A DNA stretch of 64,000 nt from Bog-159 sp963843255 (lineage in GTDB: Bacteria; Acidobacteriota; Terriglobia; Bryobacterales; Bryobacteraceae). Location: NCBI GenBank assembly GCA_963843255.1, contig CAWJJQ010000001.1, positions 1 through 64,000 of the forward strand. The letters run 5' to 3'. Below, in pieces: positions 58,293-64,000 of the stretch. Both the position numbers and the translations under genes were made by a program. The notes under the pieces were generated by a model. That model did not search any database. It saw nothing but the letters and a program-made list of their open reading frames with translations, and was not told the DNA's origin. Position 1 is the first letter of the stretch. The number at the start of each line of letters is the position of its first letter.

Positions 58293-59984
58293 ATGTTCAA
58301 GTTGCGGGCCGCCGGAGTGGCGGTCGTGCTCTTTTCAGGTAGTCTCTTTATGGCGCATGCACAGCCGGCGGCCAGCCTGGTGCTGGTGAATGGCAAGATC
58401 TGGACGGTGAACGAACAGCAACCGCGGGCGGAAGCCGTGGCGTGCATCGGAAGCCGCATAGTTGCAGTGGGATCGAACAGCGACATTCGCAAATGGATCG
58501 GGCCGGGGACGCAGGTGATCGATTTGACAGGAAAGCTGGTGGTGCCCGGCTTCAACGACGCGCACGTCCACTTCTTCAATGGCGGAGAGGACCTGGCGAA
58601 GGTGCAATTGCGGAACACCAAATCTGAGGCCGAGTTCCGCGAGCGGATTGCGGCATTCGCGGCGAAGCAGCCTGCGGGGCGCTGGATCACGGGCGGCGAG
58701 TGGGACCACGAGAATTGGACGCCGGCGCGGTTGCCGACGCGGCAACTGATCGACGAAGCGAGCGCGGGGCATCCTGTCTTCATCAGCCGGCTGGACGGCC
58801 ACATGGCGCTGGCGAACACGCAGGTGTTGAAGCTGGCAGGGATCACGCGCGAGACGCCCGATCCGCCGGGCGGCACGATTGTGCGGGATGCGAGCGGCGA
58901 GCCCACGGGCGTTTTGAAAGACGCCGCCATGGGCCGCGTGGAGCGGGTAATGCCGGAGCCTTCCGACGACCAGATTGCGGACGCGGTGCGGGCGGCCATG
59001 CGCTACGCGGCGGAACACGGCGTGACCAGCGTACAGGATATGTCGGCCGCGCCCGAAATTTTTCGGGTGTACCAGGAGCTGCTGGCGCGCGGCGAGTTGA
59101 CCGTACGCATCTCGGGCCATCAACCGCTGGCCAGTTGGGAACGGCTGGCGGCGGTGGGCGTGCGCGCTGCATTCGGCGGGGAGAAGTTGCATATCGGAGG
59201 GCTGAAGGGTTTCGCAGATGGATCGCTGGGATCGACTACGGCGCTGTTTTTCGAACCGTACCTGGACGCGCCGAACACGTCTGGGCTGGCCAATGACGGC
59301 ATGATCCCGGAGAGCAAGATGCGGGACCGGGTGCTGGCAGCGGACCGCGCGGGGCTGCAAGTGGCGATCCATGCGATCGGCGACAAGGCGAACCACATCG
59401 TGCTGGGGTTTTACGAGGAGGCCGAGAGGCAGAACGGCGCGCGCGACCGGCGATTTCGCATCGAGCACGCGCAGCATCTGCGGCAGGAGGACATTCCGCG
59501 ATTCGGCCAACTGCACGTGATCGCGTCCATGCAGCCGTACCATTGCATCGATGACGGGCGGTGGGCGGAGAAGCGCATCGGGCCGGAGCGGGCGAAGGGG
59601 ACGTACGCGTTCCGGTCGCTGCTGGATTCGGGCGCGGTACTGGCATTCGGGTCGGATTGGGATGTGGCGCCGATGGTGCCGCTGCTGGGCATTTATGCGG
59701 CCGCGACGCGACGCACGCTGGATGGCAAGCATCCCGATGGCTGGGTGCCCGAACAGAAGATCAGCGTAGCGGAAGCCATTCGCGCGTACACCATGGGGTC
59801 GGCGTATGCCAGCTTCGACGAGAAGATCAAGGGATCGATTGAGCCCGGCAAGCTGGCGGACATGGTTGTGGTTTCGGAGGACATTTTGAGCGTGCCTGCG
59901 GTGGAGATCGAGAAGGCGCAAGTGGAGAAGACGATTTTTGACGGCAAGGTGATTTACGAACGGGGTGTGACGGGGCAGAGGTGA
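58293..59984 (+). CDS. YtcJ-like amidohydrolase, exported
   Basis: This 563-residue metal-dependent hydrolase of the amidohydrolase superfamily (YtcJ/PF07969 group) has GFNDAHVHFFNGG with the first metal His residues, VAIHAIGDKANH and IEHAQHLRQED with further ligands, and FGSDWDVAPMVPLLG with the conserved Asp. A signal peptide (VAVVLFSGSLFMAHA) exports it. The substrate is unknown. The start follows TACAAT plus six bases, so the mRNA is probably leaderless. The stop overlaps the next GTG by 4 bp. Confidence 0.9.
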   Translation: MFKLRAAGVAVVLFSGSLFMAHAQPAASLVLVNGKIWTVNEQQPRAEAVACIGSRIVAVGSNSDIRKWIGPGTQVIDLTGKLVVPGFNDAHVHFFNGGEDLAKVQLRNTKSEAEFRERIAAFAAKQPAGRWITGGEWDHENWTPARLPTRQLIDEASAGHPVFISRLDGHMALANTQVLKLAGITRETPDPPGGTIVRDASGEPTGVLKDAAMGRVERVMPEPSDDQIADAVRAAMRYAAEHGVTSVQDMSAAPEIFRVYQELLARGELTVRISGHQPLASWERLAAVGVRAAFGGEKLHIGGLKGFADGSLGSTTALFFEPYLDAPNTSGLANDGMIPESKMRDRVLAADRAGLQVAIHAIGDKANHIVLGFYEEAERQNGARDRRFRIEHAQHLRQEDIPRFGQLHVIASMQPYHCIDDGRWAEKRIGPERAKGTYAFRSLLDSGAVLAFGSDWDVAPMVPLLGIYAAATRRTLDGKHPDGWVPEQKISVAEAIRAYTMGSAYASFDEKIKGSIEPGKLADMVVVSEDILSVPAVEIEKAQVEKTIFDGKVIYERGVTGQR

Positions 59985-60535
59985 ATAGGTTTATGGCGAG
60001 GTTGGACGGACTGACCATTGACGACTTCGAGCGATTGCCTGAGGTTCTTGCGCGCAACCATGAACTCATCGATGGGGAGTTGGTCGAGGTGTCTGGAAAC
60101 AAGCCGCAGCACAATCTCTTCCGGGACTTTCTGATGGAGCTTTTGTGCCCGCATGTTAGGAAGCAGAAGCTTGGAATTGTCATTTCCGAGCAGGAATTCG
60201 ACTTTGATGGTAATGTGCACGGTCCCGATATCAGCTTTATTGCCGAGGCCAAGAGGGCGCAGCTCAACATGAATCTGCGCGTGCAGCGCTTTGTCCCGGA
60301 CCTGGCGATCGAGATCGCGTCGGCGAACGACACCTTTCAAATGCTCGCCCGGAAGGCGCAGCGTTATCGCCAGTGCCGCACGCGCGAGGTGTGGGTCTTT
60401 TGCCTGGAGACGCGGCAGGCATTCCTGTTTTCCGACCAGCGGCGGGCGATTCTGGAAGAGAACGACGAGTTCAACCCGGAAGCCATCCCGGGGTTTGGAA
60501 TGCGGATCGCCGATCTTCTGGACCGGTGTAGTTAA
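59981..60535 (+). CDS. Uma2 family (DUF820) PD-(D/E)xK nuclease-like protein
   Basis: This 184-residue protein follows the Uma2 pattern: NHELIDGELVEVSG, then a strand-rich core with GNVHGPDISFI and VPDLAIEIASAND, where the acidic residues of the PD-(D/E)xK site lie, and RQCRTREVWVF. Uma2 proteins are putative restriction-endonuclease-fold proteins of uncertain function and are often found in many copies. It starts with GTG overlapping the amidohydrolase stop, and its last 4 bp overlap the convergent nucleotidyltransferase-like gene. Confidence 0.85.
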   Translation: MNRFMARLDGLTIDDFERLPEVLARNHELIDGELVEVSGNKPQHNLFRDFLMELLCPHVRKQKLGIVISEQEFDFDGNVHGPDISFIAEAKRAQLNMNLRVQRFVPDLAIEIASANDTFQMLARKAQRYRQCRTREVWVFCLETRQAFLFSDQRRAILEENDEFNPEAIPGFGMRIADLLDRCS

Positions 60536-61030
60536 GGCGCCTGCAACCTCTCGATGATTTCTGCCGGGACTTGGGCGCGCAGATCAGGGTACGCTTCCAG
60601 GATCCGCTCAATATCGAGGATGTCCTTCCGCCGTTTGCTTGGGCGGCGGGCCTCATCCCGGGCTGCCCAGATTTTTCCTTGCAGGATGTCCTCCAGGCTT
60701 GCCACGGATAGTGCGAGGCCGAGCACTTCAGTTTGGTGCGCGCGCGAAACGAAGGCGGCGTATCGCGGGTCCGTTTGGAGCTGAACGCGGAGCTTGGAAT
60801 CTGTTCCGGCGACATTAAGCGAATGCAGGAGCGTCTCGGCCGACCCGACTTGGTCTGGCGCAACTACCAGGTCAAGATCCAAACTAACCAACGGTTCGAC
60901 GTTAAGCGTTTACTCCCTGCCCTCCGATCACACAATAGCGGATATTGTTATCGGCGAGTAGGCCGACGACTGCTTCCAGGAAGTTAGATTCGTCCACAAC
61001 GACGGCTTTCCAAAAGGCCAGTTCTTGCAT
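60532..61030 (-). pseudogene. Nucleotidyltransferase-like protein, frameshifted
   Basis: An N-terminal part in one frame (MQELAFWKAV to RYCVIGGQGVNA) ends at a TAA, and the continuation in the next frame reads VEPLVSLDLDLVVAPD and runs to 60532. The GG and DxD signatures of small nucleotidyltransferase-fold proteins are thus split. One extra T in the GTTAAG at 60901-60906 explains it: removing it joins GVNAYVEPLVSLDLDLV, about 165 residues in all. TATAAT (61040-61045, minus strand) is 9 bases before the ATG at 61030. The gene may be recently inactivated or the base an assembly error. Confidence 0.75.
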
Positions 61031-61070
61031 GCCCATTTGATTATAGCCGTGGGGCGGCCTGGGCCGGTGG

Positions 61071-61412
61071 TTAGCTTATGCCGTGGCGGCGCAGCATCCC
61101 GGTTGCCTGCGGATTGCCGTGCTCTTCGGCTTTTTGGGCGTGCCGGCGGGCGGCAGGATAGTCTTCGCGGACGGCGTATATTTCTGCCAGGGCGACGTGC
61201 GCATCGGCGCACGCGTCATCCAGGCGCACGGCTTCGAGCAACAACGCGAGCGCTTCATCCTGCCTCTGTTCGATACGGTAAAGTTGCGCGAGGTTATACC
61301 AGGGGCGCGCATTGCCCGGCTCGCGCGCGATCCATTCCTGTTGCTCGCGAATGTGCGCGGCGGTCTCGCGCTGGAGAGCGGGATCGATCAGCTCTTTGCG
61401 CCAGAACGTCAT
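61071..61412 (-). CDS. Tetratricopeptide repeat protein
   Basis: This 113-residue cytosolic protein contains about two and a half TPR units: ARPWYNLAQLYRIEQRQDEA, ADAHVALAEIYAVREDYPAA and a shorter third. It is a small protein-protein interaction scaffold without an enzymatic domain. The ATG overlaps the glycerate kinase stop as ATGA, making it the last gene of the minus-strand operon. Confidence 0.82.
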   Translation of the reverse strand: MTFWRKELIDPALQRETAAHIREQQEWIAREPGNARPWYNLAQLYRIEQRQDEALALLLEAVRLDDACADAHVALAEIYAVREDYPAARRHAQKAEEHGNPQATGMLRRHGIS

Positions 61413-62704
61413 TGCGCGCCGCCTACCAGGATCAGCCGCACATCCATCACGTTGGTGTTGGTTGGGCCGGTCACCACCAGATCGCCCAGACCTTCAAAAT
61501 AATGATACGAGTCGTTGCGGGCGAGGAATTCGGGGGCGCGAGCGTCGCGCGCCAAGGTGCGTCCGTCGGCAATGGCCCCTGCGGCATCGGTGGGGCCATC
61601 GGAGCCGTCCGTGCCGGCGCTGAACACCACCACGTTGGGCAGGTCCGCGATATCGATGGCGGCCGAGAGGACGAACTCCTGGTTGCGGCCGCCCAGGCCA
61701 TCGCCGCGCAGTGTGACGGTGGTTTCGCCGCCGGTGATGATGCAGGCGGGTGGCTTCACCGGCTGCCCGGAATGCACGATTTCCTTGGCGATGGCGGCAT
61801 GCATGCGGGCGATCTCGCGGGTTTCGCCTTCGACGAAGGTGGATAGTACGAGGGTGCGGAAGCCGAGCTCGCGGGCACGGGCGGCTGCGGCGTCCACCGC
61901 CAGGCGGTTGCTACCGATCACCACGTTGCGCACGCGAGCGAAGATGGGATCATCCGGCTTTGGCGTTTCGGGGATGGCGCCGCTTTCGCCGCCGGCGAGA
62001 CGAACGCGGACTGAGGCAGGCACTCGGCCGAGGATGCCGTACTTCTCAAGAATCGCGCGCGCCTGGGCGAAGGTGGATTGATCGGGCGCGGTGGGGCCGG
62101 AGCCGATCACGTCGAGGTTGTCGCCGATGACATCGGAAAGCAGCAAGGTCAGGACTTTCGCGGGGTAGGCCCGCCGCGCGAGTTGCCCGCCCTTGATTTG
62201 GGAGATGTGCTTACGAACGGCATTGATTTCGTGGATGCTGGCGCCGCAGGCCAGCAACAATTTCGTGGTTGCCTGTTTTTCTTCAAGGGTAATGGGATTG
62301 GCGGGCAGTGGCAACAGGGCGGAGGCGCCGCCTGAGATCAGGCAGAGGACCAGATCTTCGGCGCCAGCGTTGGCAGCGATTTCGGCGATGCGGCGGGAGC
62401 CTTCAACGCCTTGACGGTCGGGGACGGGGTGGCCGCACTCGTTCAACTGGATGCGCCGCAACGGGACCGTGTGGCCGTATTTCACGTTCAGCAGGCCGCC
62501 CGAGATGAGGCGCCCGAGGACACGCTCGGCGGCACGGGCCATGGCCGCTCCTGCTTTACCGGCGCCGATCACGTAGATATGGCGGTAGCGCGTGTAATCC
62601 TCGCGCTGCAGCCGGCGGAACACTGCCTGGGCCGGATTGGCCGCTTGAAGGGCCGCTTTGAAGATGGCGCGCGCCTGACGACGGAGCTTCGCTTCCAGCT
62701 TCAT
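61409..62704 (-). CDS. Glycerate 2-kinase, MOFRL/TtuD type
   Basis: This 431-residue enzyme phosphorylates glycerate to 2-phosphoglycerate (GckA/TtuD class). It has YVIGAGKAGAAMARA near the start, LCLISGGASALLPLP, NAVRKHISQIKGGQLA and LLLSDVIGDNLDVIGSGPT, and the C-terminal MOFRL domain with ACIITGGETTVTLRGDGLGG and FSAGTDGSDGPTDAAGA. It works in glyoxylate, serine or tartrate metabolism. The 4-bp overlaps with the shikimate kinase and TPR genes show a coupled operon. Confidence 0.92.
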   Translation of the reverse strand: MKLEAKLRRQARAIFKAALQAANPAQAVFRRLQREDYTRYRHIYVIGAGKAGAAMARAAERVLGRLISGGLLNVKYGHTVPLRRIQLNECGHPVPDRQGVEGSRRIAEIAANAGAEDLVLCLISGGASALLPLPANPITLEEKQATTKLLLACGASIHEINAVRKHISQIKGGQLARRAYPAKVLTLLLSDVIGDNLDVIGSGPTAPDQSTFAQARAILEKYGILGRVPASVRVRLAGGESGAIPETPKPDDPIFARVRNVVIGSNRLAVDAAAARARELGFRTLVLSTFVEGETREIARMHAAIAKEIVHSGQPVKPPACIITGGETTVTLRGDGLGGRNQEFVLSAAIDIADLPNVVVFSAGTDGSDGPTDAAGAIADGRTLARDARAPEFLARNDSYHYFEGLGDLVVTGPTNTNVMDVRLILVGGAQ

Positions 62705-63231
62705 TTGAACAGAGGCAGGGCTAGGACAGCGGCGACGGCGACGGCCGGATCGTCGCCTTCGATGGGGATGCGGAAATCGGCACGAGCATAGGATCCGCGG
62801 CGCACTTCGTATAGCTCGGCGAATTTTTCGGGATCGCGCGCCAGAGGCCGGTGCGCGGCCGGGGCCACCCGCCGTCGCACGGTCTCAAAGGGGCAATCGA
62901 GCCAGATGGTGATGCCGTTGTTTTCGACCAGCGCGTAATTCTCTGGCGCCACGATAGCACCGCCGCCTAACGCCAGCACGGTGGGGCGTCCGGCTTCGAT
63001 GGCGCGCACGCGCTGGCGCATGGCTTCGCGTTCCAGGCGGCGGAACTCAGGTTCGCCGCGGGTCTCGAAAATCTCGACGATGGTGGCGCCGTGGGCGGCT
63101 TCGATCTCGGCATCGAGGTCGACGAAGTGCCAACCCAACCGGTCGGCCAGAAGACGGCCAATGGTACTTTTGCCGGAACCCATGAATCCGACGAGATAGA
63201 TGCCGGGGGTGCGTTTGAGCTTGAGGATCAT
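62701..63231 (-). CDS. aroK: Shikimate kinase
   Basis: This 176-residue kinase phosphorylates shikimate in aromatic amino acid synthesis. The P-loop is GFMGSGKST, the shikimate-binding region is FVDLDAEIE, then ETRGEPEFRRLEREA and ALGGGAIV, with the lid Arg in RRRVAPAAHRPL. The end FAELYEVRRGSYARAD is typical. The ATGA overlaps on both sides place it in the middle of a four-gene operon. Confidence 0.92.
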   Translation of the reverse strand: MILKLKRTPGIYLVGFMGSGKSTIGRLLADRLGWHFVDLDAEIEAAHGATIVEIFETRGEPEFRRLEREAMRQRVRAIEAGRPTVLALGGGAIVAPENYALVENNGITIWLDCPFETVRRRVAPAAHRPLARDPEKFAELYEVRRGSYARADFRIPIEGDDPAVAVAAVLALPLFK

Positions 63232-64000
63232 ACGTCGTGCAACATGGCGGCCAGCCGGCTATCGACCAGAGATGGGAACAGCCGCTCCGCGAAGACGAAG
63301 AGCCAGCCGAACCACGGAGCCATGACGGTGCGGGCATCACGCTCGACGCCGCGGGCGATGGCTTCGGCACATTGATCGGGAGTGATGGCGGCAGTTTTAC
63401 GGCGCGCGATTTTGGCCGGCGGCGCTCCGCTCAGCGCATGTTGATGGAAGTTCGTGCGCACGTAGCCGGGGCAAACCGTCATGGTGTGGATGCCATCGTT
63501 CTTCAGTTCCATGCGCAGGCCGTCGGTGAGGGAGCAGAGCGCGTACTTGGATGCCGAATAGATGGTGAGCCAGGGTAGTGTGGCGCGTCCGGCCACCGAG
63601 GAGACATTCACGATGACGCCGGAGGCGCGCTTCCGCATATGCGGCGTGACCAGCTGGATCAAGGCCAGCGGTACGAAGAAATTGAGTTCGAAGAGGCGGC
63701 GCGCGTCGTCCAGCGGCGCCTTCCAGGCGGGATCGTACAGGCCCATGCCGGCATTGTTGATGAGGATATCGATGGCGCCGAACCGCGCGATCGTAGCGGC
63801 CACGGCGGTCTCGCGAATCTCGGGCAGCGTCAGGTCCCCGGCGGTGATCAGCGCATCGGGGCCGCCGGCGATTTTCAACTTATCCGCGGAACGCGCCACC
63901 AGCGACAGGCGCGCGCCGCGCTCGCGAAATACGCGGGCGCAGGCCGCTCCGATGCCTTCGGAAGCCCCGGTAATCAGGACCACTTTACCTTCGATATGCA
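63228..64000 (-). CDS. Short-chain dehydrogenase/reductase, start at the window edge
   Basis: This classical SDR of about 257 residues has the NAD(P)-binding TGASEGIGAACARVF, the structural NNAGMG, and the catalytic Ser, Tyr and Lys in VNVSSVAG and YSASKYAL. A C-terminal hydrophobic segment may bind the membrane. The frame continues to the last base of the window as (A)TG CAT ATC GAA GGT, so the start codon is probably completed by the first base beyond it. The stop overlaps aroK as ATGA. The substrate is unknown. Confidence 0.88.
   Translation of the reverse strand, partial: HIEGKVVLITGASEGIGAACARVFRERGARLSLVARSADKLKIAGGPDALITAGDLTLPEIRETAVAATIARFGAIDILINNAGMGLYDPAWKAPLDDARRLFELNFFVPLALIQLVTPHMRKRASGVIVNVSSVAGRATLPWLTIYSASKYALCSLTDGLRMELKNDGIHTMTVCPGYVRTNFHQHALSGAPPAKIARRKTAAITPDQCAEAIARGVERDARTVMAPWFGWLFVFAERLFPSLVDSRLAAMLHDV

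Noticed and set aside
58335..59921. 528-codon minus-strand open frame opposite the amidohydrolase
   Set aside because: Mirror frame; Arg/His-rich and lacking any recognisable fold.

Overview
The window looks like chromosome of a GC-rich soil acidobacterium, most like the Bryobacterales/'Solibacter' group. This is inferred from content, not from a database search: a very large Oar-type TonB-dependent receptor with an N-terminal carboxypeptidase-regulatory domain, an adjacent DUF1549/DUF1553 plus DUF1501 pair, an FG-GAP/ASPIC-UnbV protein fused to TPRs, ThuA-like and Tat-exported TIM-barrel sugar enzymes, and many secreted hydrolases. There is no rRNA, tRNA or CRISPR array that I can see.

Layout. 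1-5.5 kb: two-subunit cobalamin acyl-CoA mutase, small membrane and hypothetical proteins, signal peptidase I (apparently frameshifted at its N-terminus) and a DUF885 lipoprotein. 5.6-9.9 kb: redoxin, a stand-alone NuoI-like ferredoxin subunit, and an M28 membrane peptidase translationally coupled to a DtxR/MntR-type repressor. 10-16.3 kb: a GT-C-like membrane protein, a methyltransferase, a methyltransferase-glycosyltransferase fusion, and an AraC/GyrI regulator coupled to an MGMT-like protein. 16.3-22.4 kb: a forward cluster (cyclase, APH-like kinase, histidine phosphatase, MaoC hydratase), a membrane protein and a GH13 glucosidase.

22.4-29.5 kb is the most unusual part. A 661-bp segment of a ThuA-like gene is present twice in direct orientation with one mismatch seen. 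Between the copies lie 5,769 bp of plasmid-like DNA: a GT-C membrane protein, a DnaG-type primase gene, parA, a putative partner protein, a 55-residue ORF, an AbrB-like/RelE-like toxin-antitoxin pair, clusters of AT-rich repeats and five iteron-like direct repeats. The arrangement is what a single-crossover integration of a 6.4-kb circular element would leave. The primase gene is itself split by a 563-bp element with 36-bp imperfect inverted ends and a 6-bp target duplication; removing it restores the reading frame exactly.

29.7-51.3 kb: a run of exported proteins: a frameshifted FG-GAP propeller, CocE/NonD hydrolase, alpha-galactosidase-like enzyme, SMP-30-like protein, TIM-barrel isomerase, PIG-L deacetylase, copper amine oxidase, TonB receptor, the CRTAC1-like/TPR protein and the DUF1549/DUF1501 pair. 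51.5-64 kb: exonuclease III, a HicB/HicA pair with a broken hicA, a ZIP transporter, cysS plus a trans-sulfuration-type PLP enzyme, a PBP4-type carboxypeptidase, a YtcJ-like amidohydrolase, a Uma2 nuclease, a frameshifted nucleotidyltransferase, and a tightly overlapping minus-strand operon (SDR, shikimate kinase, glycerate kinase, TPR protein).

Two themes cut across the window. Several genes have a TAnnnT-like hexamer ending exactly 6 bases before the start codon, suggesting leaderless transcripts, and some divergent gene pairs share or overlap such hexamers. A roughly 95-bp hairpin-like intergenic repeat recurs at 5.6 and 40.5 kb with partial copies at 54.0 and perhaps 20.6 kb. Four genes carry apparent single- or two-base frameshifts, so either the assembly has small indel errors or these genes are decaying.
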